Source of the DNA: Cinnamomum chago
Lineage: Eukaryota; Streptophyta; Magnoliopsida; Laurales; Lauraceae
Reading direction: 5' to 3'
Assembly (NCBI GenBank): GCA_038049695.1
Contig: CP142453.1
Location: forward strand, 20,278,001-20,342,000
DNA: 64,000 nt
Position 1 is the stretch's first letter. Every line of letters begins with the position of its first letter. The position numbers were made by a program, and so were the translations under genes. Shown piece after piece: positions 36,524-50,400 of the stretch. The notes under the pieces were generated by a model. It saw nothing but the letters and a program-made list of their open reading frames with translations, was not told the DNA's origin and searched no databases.

Positions 36524-38421
36524 TCAATCATCCAAAATAATGACACTGGGTGACAATAGCTCTGCGCCTACATTCTGTGCCACTTTAGCATCTCCTGTAG
36601 CTGCCTCCATTTCCACATCCAGTGCTTCATTTGGCGAATTAGTCAGTTCTGCATGAAAGTATAATGAATCAGCAGAAGCAGGAACTATGCATGGCTATCT
36701 ATTACTATCAGAATGTCTGTCTATTACTATCAGAATGTACTGACGGACTTTGTGGTGCTTCTGGGATTTCCTTATCTAAACCTACATTAGGATCCTTCAA
36801 AAATGTTTCGGCTTCTGGCCCAGGCCTCGAATCATGGCCACCACTGCCTGATGCAATATCAACATCCATAACATCATTGCAGATCTGCTGTCTAACAGCA
36901 AGAACCCGATTCATGTTCTCATAAATAGCTTCCAGTGGGAGAAGGTCTGACTTGCTGCCTATTGATGCCTTGCCAGTGTCATTGATGTTATCATCTATAA
37001 ATTTGCACATCTGAGAGGCAGGAAAATAAATGAAAGTTAAGTAATAAAATGAATGTTTGTGCATGGACATGACAAACGAACAGTTGCATCTACCTCATTA
37101 TAAAGCTGGGCTAATTCCACCCTATCCGGTTTGTCATCACAGGCAGCTGCCGAAACTTCTTCCAAAGCTGCAAATGATATTATAATAAGATTCTAAAAGT
37201 TACTGCATAAAATCTTTATGCCATTTGCAACCTCATATCAAAGATCAGTGCTCATCCAATAAACTAAAGGATTAACAATTTGAGCAGCTCATCTTGAAGA
37301 ACTTGGTATGCATGTGAGAGAGAATCATTCATAATTCTGTGGTTTTCCTAAATGGATTCACTGGGTGACTGGCCTACGCACCCAGCAAATTCAAACCAGG
37401 CAAATGCAGATTATTGATTCCCTATGTCGATATAAGCCAAATCATTCCATAAGTATATAATGGAATCCAGTAAGGGAAAAGAACAAGGGAACCAGAACAA
37501 TGCGAAAAAATTTACTTAGCAAACTATGAATAGTTAAGATTTCTCATATACTTGGTCACAAAAGTCACATAAAACATCTTTAAAATAAAATCACTTACCA
37601 ATCGGGTTGAGAGAAGGTAACGGTGCAGAAGATTGCATATTTGCCTCTAGAGAATCTGGACCTGGTATATCCACAACCATTGGTTCTGATTCTGGTTTAG
37701 TGGTATGTACATTTATATTCATTTCCTTCTGCAATAACAAACACATTATGAAAAAACTGAAGGCGCTGAACAGACAGTAATGGTAGTTGTTTGTAGAAGA
37801 TGTCAGACATACTCATGCAGACCACTGTCACATTGTGTAGTTTCATTTCCAGTACCATGGAATAATAATATTGTAATTTAGACTAGAATATTCACAGATC
37901 GTGGCTCTGTGAACCAGCCATGAGGCTGCAATAACACATACAGAGCCTGATGCGTTCTAGTTCGCATTGTAGTTCCAGTTTCTTAGTAAATCCGTTAATC
38001 TTTTGGATTTTTTTTTGGGGTATCCGAAGTGTTTCAGATTAGAATTCTCTTAGTGGATCCCAATTGATGGGATAAGGCTCTAATTATAACTTGACACAAG
38101 AAAGTAATATAATAATAACAAACGAAATCATCATTGAGGGGTAGGGGCACAGGGCTGTGGAGGCAACCTATTCTTCAATGCAACATTGTGTTTGCTAGCT
38201 CAAACTGTTTTCATTATCAGTACCATAATCATTGCTCCTCAATTTAAAAATTAGGGGAATACAATGTCTAAAAGACAAAACTATCAAACTACTCTCCAGC
38301 TCCATCATTATACTGATACTCCCTTGTAGCATTGATCACCGCTATACTAAATTATGATGAGCACAGAGATTTGGATTTGGGTGAAACACTGATACTCGTC
38401 CCTCCCGCTTCAAAGTTTAAT

Positions 38422-38463
<42 letters not shown>

Positions 38464-41400
38464 GAATTCATATATATGTATGTATGTATAATGTGGCATG
38501 AGTCTCCTTGCAACCCGTCCAGTACCAGTTCTTACCAATCGTGCCAGTCTTGTGCCATTTTGACTTGACCAAATTAATGTGGACAGTCACTTCAAGGATC
38601 CTTTACCAACCCAATCCAACTTTGTATTGTTACCGGCCGGCACCAAGTCAACTTGGCGACAAGTGGAATTTCAAACCATGCTTGAAGGACACCATAATAG
38701 CCTTGACTGAAGTCTACAAAGAGACCTAGGATTGATGCCAAGGGACTAGACCTCTATGTGGACTTGGGGGTTAGAGGGTCCACTGGTCCGTTGACAGGGT
38801 CACAGGTCAGCCCATCAGCACTGAGGCCAACAGGACCATCAACATCGTCATCTTTCGCAAACCCATACAGAACAGTCTCTAAAACCTACTGAAACCCTGA
38901 AAAATAAGTCCAAAATGTCTCCAACTCATAACTCTGAATCTCCAATATCTTCCCATTGAATCCACACCATTTATAATCCTAAATCGCCCATAAAACACAA
39001 CATTAACCTTCTACCCGAAAAATTGCAGGGAAAAAAAACCAGATTTGGTTTTTCAAGCCAAGTTCAACTAAGGGGAAGAAAAATTTTAGAGCTCAGCTTT
39101 AGTGTAGTTTGTTTCTCTGGATATGGAGAAAATATGAATGGGGGACTGCTGTATTTTCTGAAAGTTTTCCAGCTTGATTGCTAAATGGGGAGTGGGAATG
39201 CAGTTTGTGGCTGATTTCATCTTTAGCCAGCCCCTGAAAGGTGTTTTTCCAAGTTTTGCTAGTGCTGTTACAAGTTAATCCTAGATCTGCTATGCAGAAT
39301 CCAAAAAATAGAAGTGTTGCGGTGGTGGTCTTATTTCTGCTTGAGGGAATAGTAAAACAGAAGTATTGCTGTTTTTGTAGTTCATCTGTGGAGAATATTA
39401 GATCTAGTGGTGGTAAGGGACTAAGGGTCATCTACATCAACATAAGTGCCTTTCTTTAGGTTTTGTGTGGAGCACATTGGGCATTAGCCAATTATTCAGT
39501 AAGATATTCAAGTTGCTGTCAGTTCTTAAAAAACACAGTGCTTCAGATTTTGGGATATTGGAGTTGAGAGCACTCCTAGAGCAAGAAAGATCTTCAAGAA
39601 ACTATATACAAAAGTGGGGCGCTGATTTGCATAGCTTGGTGCTGATTTACTTCTTCTGTATGTGATGGAGTAAATTAGGTTAGCATTCACTGATTCAAGA
39701 TAAGAGTTATTAAGTTTTAAATGAGATTTCTATACTCATCCAACATGTTTATCTTGTTACTTATAGTGTTCTTCCACATGGGAACTTGCAAGGTGTTTTA
39801 AGTGTACCTGAAGGCCTAATCTTGCTACCCAAAGGGGGTTGTTTTCATTGCACGCCAAGTTAATTAAAACTTGGTATGAGGGTGTTCAAATCTGGGGTTA
39901 AGTACCCCACAATTGTTTAGCATTGTAAATCCAAGTAATTGGTGAATTGTGGACGAGTGTTCATCCATAAGGTGTGATTCCAGTTTATTATGTGAGTATT
40001 AATGCGTAGTTTCTTATGAGAGTGAGCAGGTTTTGTGAAAACCTAACCGAACACTAGGAGGGACAGTGTAAAGTCGTAAGTAATGTTGGCCTCTTTGGAT
40101 ATGCTGGGAATCATATATTAGTGAAGTTCATAAAAACAGTATGGGAGACTGAAATTTATGTTATTGAGCATATGGAGTCAAGTTGCATAATGGTTCAACA
40201 GTGTTGCAGATTGTGAACTTTAGTCCTGAGAAGCAGCTAGAGACTTATCGGTGATTTTCTAGTAATTATGAACATATTTGAAATTATGAAAAACTTTGGC
40301 GAGAAGGGCTTTTTTTGTATATTTCAAGAGTGTTAGGCGTAGGGTCATGAGTAGGATTGGATGACCAGTCATGGTTCTGTCCAAAGTATTTCTCCTCCTA
40401 TAAAACACCAATCTTTTCTAACTTCTTTAATCCTTTAGGTTTCTTTACTTAAATTTCCATTGTGGAACTCTCTACCTCCCTCCCTCTCCACCCACCCACC
40501 CACACCACCACTCTTAGTTTTTTCTTCCTACACTCAGATCTATCCCTCATAGCTGGCTGAAAGGGAAGTTTTTGCTGTGCTGAGCTATCCATATGGCTTG
40601 TGTCAGCAGCATGGGTTTGTTCAACTTGCAGAAACATGCAATCAGTCGTGGAAAATCTCATCATACCTTCCTCTCTCTTCTAACAGCAGCCACCTTCAAC
40701 AGTAACTTCATAAGCCTTGTTCCCATTTTCATTTCTGACCCCTCATTTACATCATCACTTTCTCCCTTATTTTTCCATGTTTGGAGACTGAACTTACTCT
40801 TAATAAGAGATAGCTTGTGCATGACCTAAGCATTATTTGGAAATCGAACAAATTTTCATCTTACATTTAAGGGCTAACTATTGATCCACAAATGTGGGGC
40901 CCTAACACTCTAAAATGAAAAATCTGAAACAATAATTAACAAAAAAAAAAAAAAAAAGTCACGTATTCTTAGAACTAGTAGTTTCTCCTAAACAAGATGA
41001 CTTAGGCACCCACCAACCTCTTAGCGACTTTCATTCATTGGATCAAGATTTAGATGACCCATCTACATCACTATTGTTCCCACCATTGGAATAAAAGTCA
41101 GAAAAATCACTATAATGAAATGGAAATTACAATAACTATCTGCAGATGCATAAAATGTATAGATTGTGGTATCTCATGGTTTGTTTCCCACTACATTTCA
41201 GTATGTGGTCCAATTGTTTGGAAGGCAGAATACTGTTCACACAAAAGGAGGCTGCTAACAAATCTTCATGAGTGGAAGATCCTAATGCTTCAATTGTCAA
41301 CACACAAGTAGAATATTGAAAAGAGAATGCAACAGTCCAGTCCAGGAAAGCCCAAGGTTAAAAGGATTATGACCTTCTAATCAATGATATTGATAGCATA

Positions 41401-44400
41401 CTTCAACTAATGTGGAAACCATCTGATCAATAGTCTTGATCACTTAGAAATAATCATAATTGCAATAAATTCAGCAAAGAAACAAACCATGCATTTTCTG
41501 GAGTGGAATAACCATCTTCATCATCAAAGCCTTGTCCGGTTGTCCCAACTATGTTGGAGCGTCTACATGAATTATGTTTCTCCATTGTGATCTATCTTGA
41601 GCCAAATCCTCAGATAAGTTACACTTCTTCATATTTATTTTTACTACATCCATCTACATCCTCTTTGGCCTACCCCTACCCCTCGGTGGGTCATCAACCT
41701 TTATAGCCAAACCTTTCCTTACCGGTGCCGTTGCCGGCCTACGTGGGACATGCCCAAACCATCTCAAACGAGTTTCTCTAATTTTATCCTCTATTGTTCT
41801 ACCCCTAAATGCTCTTGTAAGTGCTTGTTTCTAATTTTATCCTTTTTAGTTTTACCACACATCCACCTCAACATTCTTATATCTACTACGTCCATCGTGG
41901 ACATATGTTGCTTCTTGATTGGCCAACATTTTGCTCCATAGGCGGAATCTTATTAACAATAGAATGGAAACGGTATTATAAATGAAGACTCAATTATTAA
42001 AAATCTACAAAAGAGACTCTAAGAAATGAAAACACAGAATGAAGAGAAGCACAGTATGCAAACATAATGGCATAATTTTAAATATTAGAGTTACTGCTAA
42101 AAAAGAAGGCAGAATTTCCATTTGTAGAACATACTAGGCATTGAGAAATAACATCTGAAGCCAGATAGACTTACATAGAATTCTTTGTGGCATTCTGCAT
42201 TGATTGCCTTCTCCAGGAGAAGTACCCTCTTTTTGATGAACTCAACCATTCTTCTCTGAACTTCTCTGAAATGATACAACATCGAAGGATCTTGATACGT
42301 ATTGTTTCCTCTTGCAACTTCTGTCGCACCTTGTGCAACAACATCAGGCACAGAACTAGAATCACCTGCACCAGCAGGTCCTCTTAACTGGCTTTCATGA
42401 GCATGTTTTGAATCGACGTAGGGGGGTATTGGAACGTCATGCATTTGAACACTTCCAACAACAGGACTATTTATAGATGGGAGGTTTTGTTCTTGACGTA
42501 TAATATCCTGGAAGCCAAGATCCTTATCTTCAAGAATTGCTTGCCATCTTGCGTAACCATGCCTAAATTCAGAGGTGGCAAGTAATCAACAAAGGATTAT
42601 AGGGAATAAAAATTCATTTGAAGGGACAATTAACATCAATGCTTGTAAAGAAACATGAGAAAATAATTGATAACAACAATTGATAGACCCATCAGAAAAA
42701 ATAAAGAGAAAATAGAAGGAAAAGAAGAAACAACGTCCAGTTGGCAGCAGGCGCCAACATTAAGGTGCTTTTCTATGCACCCTAAACCTCAGGTTGGTCA
42801 GATACAGGGTTGCTTTTACCCCTTGGTTAAAAGGTGGTATGTTTGGTGAGGCACAAAGAAGCAGTATATAACTTCCACAGTTCCACCCACTTCCAAGTTC
42901 CACTAAAAACCAATAGCAGATATTTCAAATAAAGACAAAATAAATAAATAAATAAATAAAAATAAAAAATTACACCCGAGTCTTCACATGTTAAAAAGGG
43001 GAAAAACTGCATCAATGCATATTCATACATATCCTTGTACAATACACCATTATTCATTTTGAAAATATATGTTAAGTTTAAAGCATAAAAAATAATGATA
43101 TCAGTAGAACTGAAATTAATGCTTGCTTACTTTAATACAGCTCTTAGTAATGATAAATCATGCTGCTCCTTCCAAACTCTCCCACTCCTCAATGCTGGAA
43201 GGCGTGATAAAATATCTTCTGCAAAAAGAGGAGTTCCAGGCTTTTCTGAATGAAGCTGGACCTATATCATTCCACCACAATTCAGCTACATAAGTTGATA
43301 ATGAATATCTATATACAGCATAGAATACAATTTATAAAGGTTTACTAAATAAAACTAGAAGATATTCTGATTCCGATTGCTCCCTATAAGAAGACAACAT
43401 ACTGAGATAAAAAGAAAAACATTTAAAGAGATGACTATGCCAATGGGGATAAAATTGCTTTCACAGTATCCATATCTATCATACTAATATCCCCGGTTTA
43501 AATTTAGAAGGTTTGATTTTAGAATGACCTTTCAGAAACATGATATGCAGCACCTGTTTTCCAATAGGCAAGACTTCGTTCATTAATTAAACTACTCAAA
43601 GATAATAACCAAACATTAGACAAAAAGGCACTTGACAACACATGGTACACCAAAGAATCAAATAACAGTAAAACCCACTAAATTCACGCCCAAGAAGATT
43701 GGACATTAATTGGATGTCTAGAACAAGGCTTGTTATAGGCATTTAATGTTTTCTGGCATAGATTACTTAGAAAAGGCGCTATATATGAACCGACATAAAG
43801 AGACAGGAAAAAATGTTATAGTTATCCCACATTAGCTGTGCATGAGAACATGTTGAACAAACTAAACCACCAATGACAACCACCAGTGGTGGACCTAGGA
43901 TTTTTTTTTTTTTTTTTTTTGAGTGGGGCAAAAGATATGTTCAATGGTGGTTTATGAAGTGCCAATTCACATGTGCACATCTGTACACTGACCTAAATCT
44001 TACTGCCAATTACCAAATAAGCTCTATAACACCCATTAAGAGCAGATCATGCATAACCCCGAAGGGTAGCGCAGTTGGCTAGGAACATGGCTCAGGAACC
44101 AGAGGTTGCGGTTTTGAACTCGTGCTCTCTCCCTGGGGCCACTTGCCCAGGCTAAAGCTTGATTTACCTGATGCATGGGGGAGGCAAGAACTTCACGTGC
44201 CCGGGGTAATAGTCGGTTCTCAAAGAGGCCGGACACCCTCGTGAGCAAAAAAAAGTAGATCATGTATAAGAAAACAGGCACCTTTATACTTCACACATTT
44301 TCAATCTTACAACTAACATCAATACAATTAAATTAAATTTTCTACAAGTTAGTGTAAATAAATATACTAGTTATCTGATAAAATTGATTAAGAAAAAAAA

Positions 44401-47400
44401 AAAGGTTAGCCATACAAGACTTAGATCAGGAAGATTTTCACCATATTCATCCACCACATGTCATTTTTCCACCACATATCCATACCCAAATATGCCCGTG
44501 TAGAAAATTCTCAAATTCTGAGCTTTGCAGGAGCACCAAATTGCTTCCCTCTTTGATTCAAAAGTGGGGCCCTCCATCAATAATCCATTCACAAAATGCC
44601 TCTTCCTATAAAGATCTCAGCATCTGGATTCATAAACTGCTAAAACAAAAGAATCTTGGACACATTGTTCACATATAATTCCATTTCTCATATTTCTGAT
44701 GGGAAAATGATGGCCAGCCAAGGGTATATCAACTATAGGCGTAGGACTTAGCCTTTGGATGATTCTCATCACCAATGCATGTGGGCCATAGGGCTCGCCC
44801 TTTATGATTTTGTTGTTTCTATGTGATGGGAGTTTTGTTGTTTCTATGTGATGGGAGATTGGGAGTTCTCTCTTTAATGTTCGATGGGGTGTATGTAGTC
44901 TGTTGTGCAAAAGAGGAAAAGTAAGAGAAGCAATGGAGAAGAGAGAGAAGAAAGAAGAGAGAAGATGCGAGAGTAAGAAACCATATACCAACCCAAAACC
45001 TTAAGCTGATAGGTGGAAGGCCCATACAGGTATATTAAGACATGTCAAGCCTATTACTTAGGCGATGTGGGATGTGGGATACAGGCCCAACAGATTTCAT
45101 GGACAGGCCTGTCATGTGGGCTACACAAGAACAACGGGATCGGAACCCGCTCTAATATCATGACAGAGTTGCTAGCCAGTAATCCCAAAACCAATTGGTG
45201 ATAGGAAACTGCACAAACAACTACTTAACACCCCCCATCAGGTCCCGCCTGGATCTGAAACACACGCCCGCACAAGACTACGACGCGGCATGGGGCCTTC
45301 TTGCCCTGCGCACTTGCGCCTGCACAAACAGACAACGCGGCATGGGTCATTTTTTCCCAGCGTGGTTTCAAACTCGAGACGTCCGGCTCTGATACTATGT
45401 ATGAAACCATATACTAACCCAAAAACTTAAGCTCATAAGTGGAAGGCCCAAACATATATATATATATATATATGAAGCCTTGCCAAAGGCATTACTTAGG
45501 CGATGTGTGTGGGATGTAGGGCTTTACTTTACCAACACTCCCCCTCACGTGTGGTAGGCTACACGAGAACGACGGGATCGAAACCCGCTCTGATACCATG
45601 AAAGAAACCACATACCAAGCTAAAAGCTTAAGCTGATAGGTGGAAGGCCCACACAAGTATATTAAGACATGTCAAGCCTATTACTTAGGCGGTGTGGGAT
45701 GTGAGACTTCCCAACAGGGAGATCCAGAGAGAAAGGAATACTTGCGCGATCAAGAGAGCACTCTGATCAAAGGGGATGGAGGCTGGAGTCCGGAAGTGGA
45801 GGTGAAGACGAGGTTTTCAATGGGAGGGTTTTCTTCGATTCAGGGTTTTTTTTTCTCGTCTTATGCGGACTCAAGGGTGGGGCACGATAGACTTTGAATG
45901 TAGAGCTCCTTATGGGCCATTTTCAAATCTCAATGGGGTGGCCGCCCCAGGGTTGCTCTACGTGGGTCCGCCCCTAACAACAACAAAAAATTGACAAAAA
46001 AGAGACTCATATATAACTTAATGGTGGATTGACAGCCATGTTCAAACAGACCTACCATTGATGTCCACATATATCCACATAAACACTAATATAATACCAT
46101 TTGCAGTAAGAACAAAATGAACACTCCATAAAGTATCCATTTGAATGGGGTGTGCAATCGATCCAACGGTCCAGTCCATTCAGATATATCCAAATCCATG
46201 GTCCATGTGAAGTTCAGAGGGGGTATGTGTGTGTGATCGAGTCAGATGACCCATCAATGGGCCCCACACATGTGAGCGGATGGAATAACCCCGTCCGCTC
46301 GAGCTAAGGAGAGGATTCTCCATACACACAACAGAATATTAAGGAAAGAGGATGAAGACTAAGGAAGACGAAAGAACTACAGCAAGAGAGGTTTGCCTTC
46401 TGACCCATATGATGACAGCAAGACACTCTATAACATTTTATTAGGTGACAAATCAAAGCATACCTTCTCTCTAATCAAATGCAAAACTGCAATTCGTACA
46501 AGTACATCTGGAATTCGTAGTCCTTCTTTTGGCACACCATCTATAGAACAGAAATAAGAAAATGAAAAGTTTAGCAATAAGGGAAAAAAAGAAAAAAGAA
46601 CATCCCCCACCTTTCAAAAACACACACACACACACACACACAAAAGGAAAAAGAACGGAAAGCAAGAACAAAATACAGATTCTAGAATTTATAAATATAA
46701 ATACCTAAAAAGGACGGTGAGGCTGTTATTTCTTCAGCAATATGAGTCAGGAAAAGATGTCCATACCTAGAGTAACACACAATCGAATATCAAAAACACC
46801 ACATTTAAGTAACTATGAATTAAACTATCTGAAAATGGTATAAGAAAAAACAACATCAAGTCTTCCTACAATGGTCCCATGGTTTTAACTCAATAGTTAT
46901 TACCAGCAAGGTCAACACCAAGTATAAGACAACAAATCCAAGTCAGACTGAGAAAGCTGGTTTTTAATACCGTGATACATATGATACACTTTTCTGCAAT
47001 GTTTGCAAGTTAAGTTTCACAGTAAAACCAATTTATTATTAGATTGACTCGAAAAGGAAGCCAAAACAAAGACTACAAATGAAAATACAACTCAACCAAT
47101 GATATGCCAGTGAAGAGCACAACCCTCATTGCATGTACTTGCTGTATGGAGAGCAGAAGAGACAAACTTGGCTCTCCAATTAAAAGATTCTGAGAGACAG
47201 TTAATGGAAATCAATTTATCGCAGTCCCCACTAGAAATTTGACTGATGGTTAACTCCCCAAAACCCAATATTCAGAGATTCCATCAAATTACAATAAAGT
47301 AACTCAATAATTAATCAACGCTAACCTTAATCACCAGATTGATGCTAAAATCCAGAATCCACTGGAGAAGTACTCAATCCAAGGAAAGAGTATAAAATAA

Positions 47401-50400
47401 ATCAACTTCATCGAAAAGTTTCTGAAAGTATACAAGAATTCCTTAATCCTTTACATCAGTCAACTGTTATCTTATATGCTTTTGCTAGAAAAACCCTAGA
47501 AACAATTCCGACCAGTCATGTAAGCACTAAAACTAATTCCTAAGACATAAGACTTCTAGTCACATAAGAACTAGAAATCAAACCCATAAGGAAGAGAATC
47601 AACTTAAAGCAATCAAAACAATTAAGTATTTAATTTTGGGCCCATTTTAAGCCCATCTCGACCATCCAAGTTATCGTCTGACCATCTTGATTGGGCCCCA
47701 ATTGAGGTGGGTCAAAAGACCTAATGACCGATCAAATTGATCCAAGAAATCGAGGGCCCAGTGGTCACAAGATCAATCTAGGCCATTCGCTCCTGCATCA
47801 CATCTAAACTTTAGTTGGATTTTTGTCATGTGCTTAGATTGGAAAATCTTATGGTAGATGCTTTGGCAAAACAAGGGCTGATAGAGTTTCTCCTTTATTT
47901 TTTGGTCTTCTATTTTGTGATGTTGTGTTTGGTATAATACTTTATACCCATTATTTGGGTAGCATCTTTTCACTGAATGAACTTTCTATTTTTTTAGCAA
48001 AGTTATCCATTACCAATTAATTCTTTTTTTTTTTTTTTGGCATGGAACACTTTCAATATAGCCACAAAGTTTATGGATTAATATCACAGGGGTTGTTAAC
48101 CAAGCCTAAGGTTGTTACAAGCAATCAAAGAGGCAAAATGAGAATGTGCTTTTTCTCTCTTGAATTTTCAAATTGAAACCTCATACAACTAGGTTTTTTA
48201 TTTTCATTAAGAGAACATTTGTGCAACACCGCAGAAAAGGTGCTCTACAGACTTCAGTATTTCACATTCCACGGAAATGCATTTCCACTTCCTTCACAAA
48301 ACTTAGTTGATTTTTTCAACTTTTCCTTGGAGAAGTTGAACCACATGAAACCACAAAAAAGGGACAACTATGGAAAGGCAAAAAAAAAAGAAAAAACAAA
48401 CAAACAAACAAACTCTGCGTTGTTCCCATAAAAAATAGTGTTAAATAAAAGTGCTCCAAGTTAACCCAATGCACTTAATGTATCCATCCGTTATCCACTA
48501 AATGGGCCAAATTAGCACCACACAACCTATCATAGTCCATTCAACCGGCTTAAAATAATATACTCACCCCCTTTTTTTTTCTCATGAATACTGAACAGCC
48601 CTTCAAAGTAGGGTTTTTTATTTAACAAATCCATCTCTCCTTTTTCTCATTAAAATTGAGAAGCTTGTCAGAGTAAGATTTTTTGTTTAACAGATCCAAC
48701 CCCTCTGCACTCTAAAATCAGCTGCCATTTTACAATAAACGGGTTCCATAAGGCATGCCCTACCTTCATTCACCATCACCAATCAAAACATCCCCACCCA
48801 TGCCCAAATTTCTATGAAACCTCAGAAAATCAAAACCCTATTGTTGTTTTCCAAAAAAAGCCCCATGAATCTTATCAAATTCACCCTTAAGTAAGGGGCC
48901 ATTTCTAAACTTTATAAATAAGCTCCCATTTTACAATTTAGAGCTCATTAGAACATTTGGTAAACCTCTAGTTGCAGTTTCTATTATTAGAGCTTATTTA
49001 CATATTAGAGCTTTTGCCTCTAAAAATAAAACCTATTTGTAGAGTTTTTTTAGCTAAAGCGGAAGGAGGTGGACAATACAAAATATAGAAGTGTTTCGGA
49101 TGAAAATGACCCCAAAAAACTCTCAAATGACACAAATGGTGGGTCCTACATTGTAATTCCTGTAAAAGTGGGCCCCATGTAGCAATTCCTAAAGGTAGGT
49201 TCCATGCATAGCAATACCTATGTGGGTCCCTGTTGTAGGTGGGCCCACATTGTAAGCCCTAAAGTAGCGGGTGATACGTAGTGGTCGCGGTGATATATAG
49301 CGGTGTAGCGTTGTGAATTTCTTAAGTGGTCAAAAGAATTCAAACCTTGCGTAACAAGCAATCTTATGTTTTTTTAGCGGTTTGGAACCATATAAGGGTA
49401 GAGACAACTTTAGGAAAGGCTATTGAGGAGAAAAAAAGAAAAAGAAAAACACAATGTTTTACATTAAAACTACTTGGCTCTACTAATAGACTATAGCACC
49501 GCTATTTTCAAAATAGTGTAGCGACCTCAACCACTACGGCCGATATTGCGGCCGCTACGCTATTTTGAACCATTGTGGCCCCCATGATGTATTTCCTATA
49601 AGAGAGGGGCCCATGTTCTAATTCCTAGAGTCCCATGTAATTTCTAAAGGATGGCCTAATGTACAACAATTCCTAAAGATGGGCCCCTATGGATGGGCCT
49701 CATTTTCACAATCATAGAAGGTGGGTAGGCCTATGTTATAATTCCTAAAGGTGAGACCCATGGGCCAATAACTTCTAGGAAATGACAGAGAAATGCCCCT
49801 CTGATAAGCTCTTATTTGAATGTTTATCAAATACTCTATCATGAAATCAGAGTTTTCTTTAATAATTTTACCATAAGAGACTAATTATATTAGAACTTAA
49901 AAGTATAAGTTGTTTTGGAAGACAGCAGAACAGAGTGTAATTTAGTGGGTGGGTGGAGTGTTATTTAGGGGTGGGTGGCTGAAAATAAGCCCTGCTAAAC
50001 GAATCAAATGGGATAGCGACAACCACCAAATAGTACAAATGAACTGTTGAGCATACTAATTGCTTTAAGGGAAAACATTACAAGGTTACAAGCTGCATAA
50101 ATTCACATTGAAAAAATAATTATCTCTATTTAGGATTATAGAATATAGATCATACTCGTGGATTTCTTCAGAGGTTTTCTGCTTCAACCGAGGAATAAAA
50201 TCTCTCCAGTCACAATCCCCTAACCCATACCTGCAATGTAAGGGCAATAGGACTCCATTATGCTACCAATTGCACAGAAAGGGTGGAATGCTAAATAATT
50301 CCAAATAATTCTGATGAACCTACTTATGGCCTAAAGAGATAGAAACTAAATAATAAGGTCATGAGATATTTCCAAATGATCAACAAAAGAAAAGGATACA

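Larger units (their letters stand above)
37729..42174. other. 4.4-kb intron of the PICKLE-like gene
   Basis: Holds a GA microsatellite (38425-38460), an RTE LINE tail (41515-41945) and otherwise no recognised feature. A TATA-like CCTATAAAACACC near 40395 followed by a 78-residue frame was considered and not accepted as a gene. Confidence 0.6.
43262..46463. other. 3.2-kb intron of the PICKLE-like gene
   Basis: Contains a SINE (44057-44253) and a TRIM-like array (44973-45716). The stretch 45717-46463 shows nothing further that I can name. Confidence 0.6.

Noticed and set aside
40593-40829. 78-residue frame with a TATA-like sequence upstream, inside a PICKLE-like intron
   Set aside because: No recognisable domain, Ser/Leu/Phe-rich composition and no splice or conservation support. 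More likely chance.
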